From assembly GCA_965237875.1 (NCBI GenBank), contig CBDEGP010000001.1:124001-188000 (forward strand): a DNA stretch of 64,000 nt, written 5' to 3'. The position numbers were made by a program, and so were the translations under genes. Below the pieces are notes generated by a model. That model worked only from the letters and a program-made list of their open reading frames with translations. It had not been told where the DNA came from and did not search any database. Shown piece by piece: positions 42,159 through 50,688 of the stretch. The DNA is from DAOUJI01 sp965237875. GTDB lineage: Bacteria; Chloroflexota; Dehalococcoidia; Lucifugimonadales; JAGWBF01. The stretch's first letter is position 1, and every line of letters starts with the position of its first letter.

Positions 42159-43577
42159 TTAGCCGAACTGGTATTCCCTGGTTGAAGAGATGAGGGCCAA
42201 CATGTCTCCCACTCTTCTGGCCGAAGCCTGCCGGCTGCCGTCATCGTTCCAAAGCACGTCTCCGTCCCTGCTGGCGTAGGCGACAAGCTCTCCCTTTGTG
42301 CCGTCACCCATATCCACGGGGCCGATGAGGTCAAGACAGCTGTCAACCAACTTGTCAGGCGATATGGCGCCCATCGCCTCTATGCGGCTGACGATGTCCT
42401 GGACTCCCGGTTTGGAGATGTCGGAGACCCTGTCGGCGACGAAGTTGATGCGGCGGACCAGGGAGCCGCTGTCGATCCATTCGGGGCCGGTGTGCCACCC
42501 TTCTACGCTGGGCGGGTCCAACAGGGCCTGGCCCATGTTCCGGGGCTCGACGCCGATTGCGGTGAGGCCCGGGCGAGGCCTGCCCTTGTAGTCGCCCACC
42601 AAGTTGAGGGTTCCGGCGACCACCTCCGTGGGGCTCTTGACCTTCTTGTAGAGCGACTCCTTGAAGAAGTCGGAGTTAAGCAGGACCCTCATGGTCTCCT
42701 TCATGTCGTATCCGGTGGTGATGAAGGCGTCCCCGATAATGTTGATGGCCACCGGGTCCCTGGGGGGCACGTCCAGCCATGCGGGGACCTGCACGTCGTC
42801 CGCCACGAAGAAGTTGTAGAGGTGCCGTGCGATGAAACGGGCTGTGGCGGGTTGGCGTACGATGATGTTTATGATGTCGTCGCCGTCAAAGTTTCCGCGA
42901 TGACCCAGGAACTCCTTTTCTCCGTCGTCGTGGTCGTCCTCGCGGTACTCGAATGACCAGGGGAACCGCCCGTAGGGGAACCGGGGAAGCTTGGCGGCTA
43001 TGGTCCAGCCCGTGAAGGCACGGGAGCATTCGAATACGTCCTTTTCGGTGTAGTTCCCCTGCCCCATCGAGAATAGCTCAAGAAGCTCCCGACCCCAGTT
43101 CTCGTTGGGCCGGTCCTTGCGGTTTTCGTTGTTGTCCAGCCAGAAAATCATGGCCGGGTTCTTGGCCAGCGCCACCAGAAGGTCGCGGTAGTTGCCCAGG
43201 GCAAGGGCACGGAACATGTTGATCTGGTCCAGCATCTGGTCGCAGTTGTCGATCTTGGAGTTGCCCGTGGCAAAGACGTGGTGCCAGAACAGGGTCATCT
43301 TCTCTTGGAGGGGCCTCTTTGTGTTCAGGATCTGCCACATGTAGTTGCCCTGTCCGGGGTCGGTGACGCCGCCAGGCAGGATTCCAACGGGGAAGTGGCG
43401 GAAGAGCAGGTCCTCGTCATTCACGGGGAACCCGTATTTGTCGGGGTCCACCAACTCATCCACGGTGGCCTCGTAGCCCGTCTCCAGACGCGCCTCCAAC
43501 TCGGCTCTGGGAGCTCCGAAGCCGGTGCGCCTCATAAGATGGGCCATAAGCTCGATTTCTTCTTGGTTGTAAGACAT
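42159..43577 (-). CDS. DUF1800 family protein
   Basis: 472 residues. LMAHLMRRTGFGAPRAELEA at the start, EKMTLFWHHVFATGNSKI, NENWGRELLELFSMG and YTEKDVFECSRAFTGWTI are the core of DUF1800. The family is normally paired with a DUF1501 protein and is often exported; neither a DUF1501 gene nor a signal peptide is found here. An AAGGAAGGGG site lies just before ATG. Function unknown. Confidence 0.88.
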   Translation of the reverse strand: MSYNQEEIELMAHLMRRTGFGAPRAELEARLETGYEATVDELVDPDKYGFPVNDEDLLFRHFPVGILPGGVTDPGQGNYMWQILNTKRPLQEKMTLFWHHVFATGNSKIDNCDQMLDQINMFRALALGNYRDLLVALAKNPAMIFWLDNNENRKDRPNENWGRELLELFSMGQGNYTEKDVFECSRAFTGWTIAAKLPRFPYGRFPWSFEYREDDHDDGEKEFLGHRGNFDGDDIINIIVRQPATARFIARHLYNFFVADDVQVPAWLDVPPRDPVAINIIGDAFITTGYDMKETMRVLLNSDFFKESLYKKVKSPTEVVAGTLNLVGDYKGRPRPGLTAIGVEPRNMGQALLDPPSVEGWHTGPEWIDSGSLVRRINFVADRVSDISKPGVQDIVSRIEAMGAISPDKLVDSCLDLIGPVDMGDGTKGELVAYASRDGDVLWNDDGSRQASARRVGDMLALISSTREYQFG

Positions 43578-43638
43578 CTTGCCCCTTCCTTTCCTATGAC
43601 GCCGGTTTGATTGAATATTAAGAGAGATTTGTTGTCGA

Positions 43639-43667
43639 ATATTAGCGCTTTATTAGGAGTGGGTCAA
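43639..43667 (-). promoter_or_regulatory. Putative DUF1800-NHL operon promoter
   Basis: TTGACC (43662-43667), 17-nt spacer, TAATAT (43639-43644) on the minus strand, about 60 nt before the coding start. Confidence 0.55.
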
Positions 43668-43871
43668 GCGCAACAGGCTGGCTTCGACGCTGGCAGAGCT
43701 CCTTGAAGAACGCTGCCCGGAACTGTTGGTCTCTCTCTAATCGTCTCATATTCAATGCACTATTTCTGGGCCTTGACTGCCCCCTCTCCCCAAAATATAG
43801 TAGCCGCCTACGCGGTGGAGTCTGTAGGCGCCTGTCCGTCTCGAATCTAGGCTGCAGGGAGAGTGGAGCCA

Positions 43872-44369
43872 ATGACTAAATTGCTTGCTGTCATGACTCT
43901 GGCAGCCCTGGCGCTTGTCATTGCTTGCGGCGGCGGCGAGCGATTGACTGTCAGAGAGTACGCGGAAGCTTGCGGAGACTTGATCACTGACACTGAGAGT
44001 GTCCCCAGCGCCTTAGACGCCCTCGAGAATGCGGTGTCTGGCATGAAAAAGCTGAATCCACCGGAGGAGTTGCAGCGTCTCCATGACTTGCAGGTTGATG
44101 CAGCCGAGTTCGGGCTGAAGTCTATCAAAGAGGTTGGACTTGAGGGCCTGATGGAGGATATGGCGGAGCTGAACGAGGAGGCGGAGGAACTGTCGGAAAC
44201 CGAAGCGGAGAAGCGGTTGTCGAAACTTATGGAACGTATGGAGGGGATGCAGGAGGGATTCGAGAAATTTGAGGCAGAGTCGGAGAAATTTGAGGCAGAA
44301 GTGGAAGAAGCGACCTCAGACCTCTCTCCGACAACCCGCGGCATTTTGAGCGACGAGGGCTGCCAATAA
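43872..44369 (+). CDS. Small coiled-coil lipoprotein
   Basis: 165 residues from ATG 43872. A lipobox (LALVIACGGG) places the lipidated Cys near residue 19. The rest is highly charged and helical, with heptad-rich stretches between about 90 and 155 (EAEELSETEAEKRLSKLMER and a repeated EKFEAE). A GGAG/GGGAGAG site precedes it. No family recognised; probably a surface or periplasm-side protein. Confidence 0.7.
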   Translation: MTKLLAVMTLAALALVIACGGGERLTVREYAEACGDLITDTESVPSALDALENAVSGMKKLNPPEELQRLHDLQVDAAEFGLKSIKEVGLEGLMEDMAELNEEAEELSETEAEKRLSKLMERMEGMQEGFEKFEAESEKFEAEVEEATSDLSPTTRGILSDEGCQ

Positions 44370-44603
44370 ACCGGAGAGGGGCTTGGATTGGCCCTCGATG
44401 CGCGGACCAGGAACTTGCGGCGGCTCCCGGTGAAATGAGACCGCATCGTCGAGGACCATCCCGGTCTCCGTCCGGACTGCCTCAACGCACCGCTCTCGTA
44501 TCGTTTCCAATCGCTCCGACTCGCGCAATGCCGCCCGCAGGCAACACTGATTGCGAGGCGCCGACACCCCTCTGCAGTGTCTATTGAAGTCAATTCACCG
44601 CTA
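44370..44603. other. Gap without a recognised gene
   Basis: The interval 44370-44793 has no convincing gene. A minus-strand frame (44316-44567) containing VRTETGMVLDDAVSFHREPP reads somewhat protein-like but has no start signals and no family I know; it may be a decayed fragment. The right half holds the promoter at 44604 and a leader. Confidence 0.4.
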
Positions 44604-44632
44604 TTGACAACCTCAGGAACGAATTGTAGTAT
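44604..44632 (+). promoter_or_regulatory. Promoter of the MoxR-DUF58-transglutaminase operon
   Basis: Perfect TTGACA (44604-44609), 17-nt spacer, TAGTAT (44627-44632). The leader to the MoxR start is about 155 nt. Confidence 0.6.
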
Positions 44633-44793
44633 CGGCCTAATCCCACGCCTTACAGGGCGGTCTTCAACGCCTGTTCTTGTGCGAAAACCCCCGTGAGCCT
44701 TTCCTAAACCGAGCCGCCCTTGGGCTAATAGCGGCATAGCCTCGCAGTCGATAGGCGTCATGGGAGCCAGTCTGAGACCCGTGGGGGCGCCGC

Positions 44794-45792
44794 GTGACAC
44801 AAAACAACCTGCAAAGGGCCTCCGACTTAGGGGCCGCCATCGTAGCCAACGTGGAGAAGGTCATCATTGGCAAGACGGATGTGGTGAAGCTCGGAGTGGC
44901 GGCTCTCTTTTCCAAAGGCCACGTCCTGGTGGAGGGCGTTCCCGGAGTAGGCAAGACCATGCTTGCCAGGGCCCTGGCCAAGTCCGTGGGCCTTACCTTC
45001 CGCCGCATTCAATGCACCGCAGACCTCCTTCCCAGCGACGTCACCGGAGTCTACATATTCGATCAGCGCGAGCGGGAGTTTTTGTTTCGCCCCGGTCCGG
45101 TGTTGTCCAACATAGTCCTGGTGGATGAGATCAACAGGGCTTCTCCCAAGACTCAGTCGGCATTGTTGGAGTGCATGGAGGAGCATCAGATCACCATCGA
45201 CGGCATTACCCACGCCATGCCGGCGCCCTTTCTGATACTGGCTACCCGCAATCCCACCGAGCACGGGGGCACCTTCCCCTTGCCCGAGACGGAGTTGGAC
45301 AGGTTTCTGATACGCCTCAGACTCGACTATCCGAGCCCGGAGGAAGAGGTGTCCATACTGGACAACCAGATTCCCATCCATCCCATCGACAACGTTGAGC
45401 CTGTGGCCGCCGCCGACGAGATCAGCATGGCCCAGGAGGCGGCCCGCAACGTCTATGCCGACAAGGCGATCAAGGAATACGTCGTCGGCATCGTCAACTC
45501 GACCAGGGTCCACCAAGCCATATATCTCGGCGCCTCCCCTCGGGCTTCGCTGGGGATGTTGAGCCTGTCCCAGTCCCTGGCGCTTCTGGAAGGACGGGAC
45601 TATGTGTTGCCTGACGACGTGAAAACCGTGGCCGCATCCGTCCTGGGGCACCGTATAGTCCTGTCGGCCGACGGGCGTTCGGACGTAACAGAGGACGACG
45701 CCATACGGAGTATCTTGGAGTCCGTTCCCGTGGCGGGAGCGGCTCCGGTCCAGGGGTTCCCCTTTGCTCCAGTCCGCAGACCAAGCAGCTAG
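44794..45792 (+). CDS. MoxR-type AAA+ ATPase
   Basis: 332 residues. MoxR ATPases act as chaperones for von-Willebrand-factor or DUF58 partner proteins. Walker A is GVPGVGKT (48-55), Walker B is NIVLVDEINRASPKTQSALL (about 107-126), and sensor 1 is ILATRNPTE. The start is GTG with GGGGG 7 nt upstream. It overlaps the DUF58 gene by 29 bp, the classic MoxR-DUF58-transglutaminase order. Confidence 0.93.
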   Translation: MTQNNLQRASDLGAAIVANVEKVIIGKTDVVKLGVAALFSKGHVLVEGVPGVGKTMLARALAKSVGLTFRRIQCTADLLPSDVTGVYIFDQREREFLFRPGPVLSNIVLVDEINRASPKTQSALLECMEEHQITIDGITHAMPAPFLILATRNPTEHGGTFPLPETELDRFLIRLRLDYPSPEEEVSILDNQIPIHPIDNVEPVAAADEISMAQEAARNVYADKAIKEYVVGIVNSTRVHQAIYLGASPRASLGMLSLSQSLALLEGRDYVLPDDVKTVAASVLGHRIVLSADGRSDVTEDDAIRSILESVPVAGAAPVQGFPFAPVRRPSS

Positions 45793-47029
45793 CGCCGGAC
45801 GCTTTCATTCGCTGGGTCCGTTGATAAAGCCGTTCCTCCGGCTTTGCATTGGCCTTGGGGTGATGCTTGTGTTGGCCATGCTGACCGGGTTCCAGCCCCT
45901 CTACTGGATCGTCTACGTGGTTGTAGGTGGAGTGGTCGTCGCCTACTGTGTCACGTGGCTCCAGAGCCGCGGCCTTGACGTGACGGTGGATGAAGTGTCC
46001 GCCCATCCCCAGGTCGGCGGCAGGATTGTCCTTACCGTAGAGGTCAAGGAGAAGGTCGGCCTTCCCAGGCTGGCGCTCCGGTCAGGGCTCACAGGTGAGG
46101 CGCTGGACGCGGACGAGGTCAACTTCAACCTCCGCCCCGGTGGGTCCATTCGATGGACAGTCTCCGGTTTCTGCCGGAAACGAGGCGTAAACTCCGTGGG
46201 GGCTCTGGCAATGCGGACCAGAGACCCGACGGGTCTTTTCAGCATGGAGAGCCGCATCGGAGAGCCGAGGAACTTTCTGGTGTACCCCGCAACCGTGGAC
46301 TTGACCCAGGCCCTTGTGCAAGGGCAGATCAGCGGAGGGGAGATTGGCGAGGCCGGTCAACGACTGGGCCACAGTCCGGCCGCTTCGCTGGTACGGGAAT
46401 ATGCTCCGGGCGACAGCCTCACCCACATACACTGGCCGTCCACGGCCCGCCGAGACCAGCTGATGACTAAAGAGTTCGACGGCGCAGGCGTCAACGAGGT
46501 ATGGATTTTTCTCGACATGGACCAAGACGTACAGGCCGGAGACAGCGTTGACGGGACTGAAGAGTACATGGTCACCGTGGCGGCGTCCCTGATCAAGGGG
46601 CTGATGGACCGCGGTCATGCCGTAGGCTCGGCGGCTCAAGGAGAAGAATGGCATCGCTTCTCTCCGGCCAAGGACCCGAACCACCTGTGGGCCATGATGG
46701 GAAGCCTGGCCACCATCGAGGCCAAGGGCCGAACGCCCTTCATCGACGTGGTCTCCTCGCTTAGCGGGGACCTGCTGCCCGGCTCGGTGGTCATAGCCGT
46801 CACACCTGAGCCGACGGTGACCTTGAGCTACCTGATGCAGTTCCTGACTCGCAGAAGAATCCTTGCCATGCCCATGTTCCTGGACAAGGCCAGCTTTGAC
46901 CCGGCAATGCCCTCCGCAGGCCGGTCCGGCCAGTGGGCGGAGCAGAGCGAGTGGGCGTTCGTTCTGAAACGGGACGACGATATGGCGTCGGTGTTGGGTG
47001 ACCTGATGAACCGCATTTCCCTTTACTAG
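45764..47029 (+). CDS. DUF58 domain protein
   Basis: 421 residues, TTG start (45764) inside the MoxR gene; an in-frame TTG further in (before IKPFLRLCIG) cannot be excluded. Two membrane helices (about 25-65), an extracytoplasmic beta region, then DUF58 with VREYAPGDSLTHIHWPSTAR (about 212-231) and a vWA-like segment VWIFLDMDQDVQAG. Known to work with MoxR; role in cell-envelope processes is inferred. Confidence 0.88.
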   Translation: MLQSADQAASAGRFHSLGPLIKPFLRLCIGLGVMLVLAMLTGFQPLYWIVYVVVGGVVVAYCVTWLQSRGLDVTVDEVSAHPQVGGRIVLTVEVKEKVGLPRLALRSGLTGEALDADEVNFNLRPGGSIRWTVSGFCRKRGVNSVGALAMRTRDPTGLFSMESRIGEPRNFLVYPATVDLTQALVQGQISGGEIGEAGQRLGHSPAASLVREYAPGDSLTHIHWPSTARRDQLMTKEFDGAGVNEVWIFLDMDQDVQAGDSVDGTEEYMVTVAASLIKGLMDRGHAVGSAAQGEEWHRFSPAKDPNHLWAMMGSLATIEAKGRTPFIDVVSSLSGDLLPGSVVIAVTPEPTVTLSYLMQFLTRRRILAMPMFLDKASFDPAMPSAGRSGQWAEQSEWAFVLKRDDDMASVLGDLMNRISLY

Positions 47030-47062
47030 AAATTTACTGGACATTCAGGCAGGGCGTTTTCC

Positions 47063-49633
47063 ATGCAAAGGAGTTCTCAACCACCGCCATCCAGACAGGG
47101 CAGAGTCCCCTCTCTTGAAGAGGTCGTCTTTGTCCTGATCATGGGACTGCCGCTGACGGCGACTGCCGCCGCCATCGCCGCCGCCGACTGGATTGACGGG
47201 CTTCCGCCGCTCATTCCTCTGGCTCTGGCGCCGCTGCCATTCTGGGCTTTGCTGGCCAGATCGAAGTTTTCCTGGAAGCTGGGGCATCCCCTGGGCGTCC
47301 TGATAACGGCGCTCGGCGCAATCGTCATAGGCGCCTTTACCATATCGGAAGCGGGCAGCCTGTCGGACTTGTTTACGGAGATTGCCGGATGGTTTGGGGC
47401 AATAGGCAGCTCCGCCGGCGACAGGGGCGAGGTCACCACCGGGGTGGTCCTCATCGGGGTCATTCTCTTGAGCGGGCACTTGACGACGTGGGCGGCGTTC
47501 AGGGCCAAAGCCCCTGTTGTCCACATCCTTCCCGGGTTGGCGGCTTTGCTGGTGGTCCTGACTTTTCTGCCGTCGGACTTCTACTGGTACTTTTTCATGT
47601 ACGCGCTGGCCGCCGCTCCCGGCATAGCTCTAAAACATCTCCGGTCGCAGAAAGGCCTGACCGCCCTTCAGACGGCCGGCGCCATTGCGGCGGCGGCTGC
47701 GGTCATGGGCGTGGCTCTGGTTCCCGTCTGGCGAATGCCGTCGCCCGACGGTGTTGTCATTCCTGTCGCCGAGCAGTTTGAGGGCCCCCTTTACGAGTTC
47801 CAGTCGGGGTGGTCGAGTCTCTTCCACGGCGTGCCTGACAGGAAGAAGTACCCGTTCTACTCGCCTCCGTTGGAGTTGGACCAGGTTGGACCCTTTTCAC
47901 CAGGACTGGACCTGCCCTACGCCAAGGCCGAAGACCTGGGGGACCAGGAGATATTCCTGGTAGAGTCGCAGCAACCCTACCGCTGGCGCATGCGCGCTTA
48001 TGACACATACACCAGCGAAGGCTGGACCAGCTCCAGTGAGCGCCTCCAAGTCCAGGACAGCGACGTTTCGCTTGAAGAGAACACAGAGGAATTGCTGGAC
48101 ACAAAGCAGGTGGACATCACTGTCCGCATCTTCTCAAAGACCAATACTCTGGTGACTGCCGGCGAGCCCAGCAGGTCCAACATTCCCGCCGACGTGGAAA
48201 TGACCGGCCAAGACGCTTTCAGGCTTTTCATAAGAAGCCCTCAGACGACCTACCTGCCGGCTGACGTGACAACCTACCGGGACGACCTAGTGCGTTGGAT
48301 AGACTCCAGAATCGACGGAACGTCCCGGATGCTGAGAGCCGCCGATGCGAAAACCCTTCCTGACGATGAGTCATTGTCCAACCCTGGCCTTGTCTACGTG
48401 GATATTGACGACGATTTTCCGTCGGGGGACTTCATCGGCGTGCAAAGGCAGGAGCCGGACCCCCATCAACCAATGGCGCTGCTCAGCAGCAGGGGGGTGC
48501 TGAACCCGCCGGTCCGCTACTCAACCAGAGGGGTGGTCTCGACAGCCTCTTCCAACGCCCTTCGCAACGCGGATGTGGACTATCCCCAGTGGGTGTCAGA
48601 CAGATACCTTCAGCTGCCCGATACGCTGCCGGTCCGGGTGAAACGGCTGGCGTTGAGCCTGACCGTCGCGGCTGACAACCCCTACGACAAGGCCCGGGCG
48701 ATACAGGCCTATCTGCAAAGGATTCCCTACACTCTGGATGTAACGCTTCCGCCGGAGGGACAGGACTTTGTGGACTTCTTTCTGTTCGAGCTGGGGCGCG
48801 GGTTCTGCCAGAACTATGCCTCGGCTATGATTGCCATGCTCCGCTCCTTGGACGTTCCCGCCAGATTGGTGGTGGGGTTCGGACCGGGCGATTACGACGA
48901 GGGCCGTGGAGGCTGGGTGGTCCGCGCCAAGCACTACCATGCCTGGCCGGAGGTCTTCTTCCCCGAATATGGATGGGTCGAGTTTGAGCCTACCCCGGCG
49001 GACGTTCAGGACTCGCTGGTCAGCCTGGGGTACGTTCCCGGGTCCGGGGCGCGGTTCGCCGGGTCCGGCGGCGACGAGATATGCGAGGAGATTATATCGG
49101 GGTTCTGTGACGAAGACGGCTTGGCGGGCGGCGAAGACCCATTTGAAGAGTTCGAGAACCTGATTGGTTTCGACGGCCAACTGTCCGATGAGGACCAGGG
49201 GCGAACCGGAGGCGGAATCTCAACAGTCATGGCTCTTATCGGGGCTGTCGCGGCCCTAGCCGTGGCGCTCCCTGTTGGCGGGATTGTCTATGCCAGGTGG
49301 AGCCTGTCCCGGCTGCCTTACGTCACGTCCGTCTATGCCTCGATGAGGATACTGGCCGGCATGGGGGGACTGGGGCCGAGACCCCAGGAAACCCCTTGGG
49401 AGTACAACAGACGTCTGGGCGAGGCCATGCCCGAGCGGTCCGATGACCTGTCGTACATCACCGACAGATACGTCACAGACGTCTATGGAGACCCCAAAAG
49501 TTTCCGACGCATGCAGGTGCAGGACATGTGGCCGGTGAGACGGTCATGGAAGTCGGTGCGCAACGGCTTGCTCAAACATATGATTCTGAGATTGGTCCCC
49601 AAGCGGTTCCGCGGCGGCGCCGATTACTCATGA
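47063..49633 (+). CDS. Membrane transglutaminase-like protein (TgpA type)
   Basis: 856 residues. An N-terminal bundle of about six helices (20-235), an extracytoplasmic part, then a transglutaminase/protease fold with the catalytic Cys C582 (RGFCQNYASAM), His H626 (KHYHAWPEVFF) and acid in WVEFEPTPAD. A further helix near 725 and a C-terminal DUF4129 domain (TPWEYNRRLGE) follow. Third gene of the MoxR operon; AAGGAG-like signals are weak before ATG. Confidence 0.9.
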   Translation: MQRSSQPPPSRQGRVPSLEEVVFVLIMGLPLTATAAAIAAADWIDGLPPLIPLALAPLPFWALLARSKFSWKLGHPLGVLITALGAIVIGAFTISEAGSLSDLFTEIAGWFGAIGSSAGDRGEVTTGVVLIGVILLSGHLTTWAAFRAKAPVVHILPGLAALLVVLTFLPSDFYWYFFMYALAAAPGIALKHLRSQKGLTALQTAGAIAAAAAVMGVALVPVWRMPSPDGVVIPVAEQFEGPLYEFQSGWSSLFHGVPDRKKYPFYSPPLELDQVGPFSPGLDLPYAKAEDLGDQEIFLVESQQPYRWRMRAYDTYTSEGWTSSSERLQVQDSDVSLEENTEELLDTKQVDITVRIFSKTNTLVTAGEPSRSNIPADVEMTGQDAFRLFIRSPQTTYLPADVTTYRDDLVRWIDSRIDGTSRMLRAADAKTLPDDESLSNPGLVYVDIDDDFPSGDFIGVQRQEPDPHQPMALLSSRGVLNPPVRYSTRGVVSTASSNALRNADVDYPQWVSDRYLQLPDTLPVRVKRLALSLTVAADNPYDKARAIQAYLQRIPYTLDVTLPPEGQDFVDFFLFELGRGFCQNYASAMIAMLRSLDVPARLVVGFGPGDYDEGRGGWVVRAKHYHAWPEVFFPEYGWVEFEPTPADVQDSLVSLGYVPGSGARFAGSGGDEICEEIISGFCDEDGLAGGEDPFEEFENLIGFDGQLSDEDQGRTGGGISTVMALIGAVAALAVALPVGGIVYARWSLSRLPYVTSVYASMRILAGMGGLGPRPQETPWEYNRRLGEAMPERSDDLSYITDRYVTDVYGDPKSFRRMQVQDMWPVRRSWKSVRNGLLKHMILRLVPKRFRGGADYS

Positions 49634-49663
49634 ACATGCCCAAGGCATTTCGAGAGGAGAGCT

Positions 49664-50245
49664 ATGTCAGAACCTCTTTCTTCCCACGACGGCCGGGCCC
49701 ACTCCGGCAATCCCCACGACGGCAAGGACCCCGGCGGCGCGTCATCTCCCCAAGGTCCGACTCAGGAGAGGAGCTACCGCAGCACAGTCCTCGAGTGTGA
49801 CGCTGAAATCCTGGAAGGAATGCTGAAACGAGCCGACTTCAGCATCGCCGGCAAAGACTTCACCATCTACTGTGACGAGCCTGAGACAGTGGGCGGAGAC
49901 AACTCGGCCCCGCCTCCAATGGCCTACCTGGCGGCGGCCATACTCTTTTGAGAGATGACCCAGATTGGGAGGTACTCCCATCTAATGAAAGTCGTCATCG
50001 ACAAAGTCCGCGCCCACGTTTCCCTGCACCTGGAACTCAGCGGATCGGTCCTGGAGGGGTCTATCCAAGCGGGCGTTCCCAAGGTGGAGACCCACTTCGA
50101 AATCGAGTCTACGGATGAGCCAGAGAAGGTGGCGGCGGTCTTGCGCAACGCCAGGGCCGGCTGCTACATGAGGGCGGCCTTGACCGCCCCGGTGGTCTTC
50201 GAGGACGCGACCAAGTTAAATGGAGCAGACCTCCGGTTGCACTAG
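49664..50245 (+). CDS. OsmC-family protein, probable selenoprotein (UGA at codon 96)
   Basis: 193 residues if the TGA at 49949-49951 is read as selenocysteine. The two halves lie in the same frame and together make one OsmC-like protein: GKDFTIYCDEPETVGG, APPPMAYLAAAILF, then U, then EMTQIGRYSHLMK, and later the second family cysteine in RNARAGCYMRAAL. OsmC proteins reduce organic peroxides with two cysteines; the UGA sits where the first is expected, after the helix that begins APPP. A hairpin resembling a bacterial SECIS element follows at once. GAGGAG precedes ATG. If UGA were a stop, the product would lack the second half of the fold and ATG 49955 would have no good ribosome site. SelA/B/C/D genes are not in the window. 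Confidence 0.78.
49962..49983 (+). promoter_or_regulatory. Putative bacterial SECIS hairpin
   Basis: AGAT-T-GGGAG / GTA / CTCCC-ATCT folds into a 9-bp stem with one bulged T and a loop that includes GGU. The loop is 20 nt after the UGA, within the usual distance for bacterial SECIS elements, and AGGUAC resembles the AGGUCU apex of E. coli fdhF. Confidence 0.6.
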
Positions 50246-50310
50246 CCTGGGCGAACGGGGAACATGGAGTAGGGAACAAGGAACCAATGGTTGGATCGAG
50301 GAGGGACCGT

Positions 50311-50673
50311 ATGGCCGATTTCAAGCTGAACCACCTGCACTTGAAGACCCCGGACCCCAAAGCCACGGCCGATTGGTACGTGGACAACCTCGGCGCAACG
50401 GTTGTCCAGGAAATCGGCGAGATAGGCTACAAGCTGGACCTTCATGGAATCCCTCTGAACGTCACGACGTTGGTGGAGGGTCAGCCCATCGAGCAGTTCT
50501 ACGGCCTGGAGCACGTGGCCATAGACACCAACGACCTGCCCGGCACGGTGGCGCAGCTGGAAGCTTCAGGGGCCAAGGTACTGGCCCGCTTCCAGGTGGG
50601 AAGCGGCCGCAACGTATGCTTCTTCGAGGGCCCTGACGGAGTCAGGCTGGAGGTCCTGGAGAGCCAGGGATAG
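50311..50673 (+). CDS. VOC (glyoxalase/dioxygenase) family protein
   Basis: 120 residues from ATG 50311, chosen because GAGGAGGGA lies just upstream. Two beta-alpha-beta-beta-beta units: FKLNHLHLKTPDPKATADWY at the start and GLEHVAIDTNDLPGTVAQLE in the middle, ending FFEGPDGVRLEVLES. His and Glu metal ligands are plausible (H9, E117). Substrate unknown. Confidence 0.85.
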   Translation: MADFKLNHLHLKTPDPKATADWYVDNLGATVVQEIGEIGYKLDLHGIPLNVTTLVEGQPIEQFYGLEHVAIDTNDLPGTVAQLEASGAKVLARFQVGSGRNVCFFEGPDGVRLEVLESQG

Positions 50674-50688
50674 GGCACCCGGGGACGG

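Noticed and set aside
44316..44567. 83-residue minus-strand frame after the lipoprotein
   Set aside because: Somewhat protein-like but overlaps the lipoprotein end, without a start signal or recognised family; mentioned only as a possible decayed fragment.
43847..44800. 317-residue open frame on the minus strand
   Set aside because: It runs antisense to the coiled-coil lipoprotein and across its flank; composition is Ser/Arg-rich and no family is recognisable.
49955..50245. Separate 96-residue gene starting at ATG 49955
   Set aside because: No proper ribosome site at the expected distance; the sequence is the second half of the OsmC fold in the same frame as the first half.
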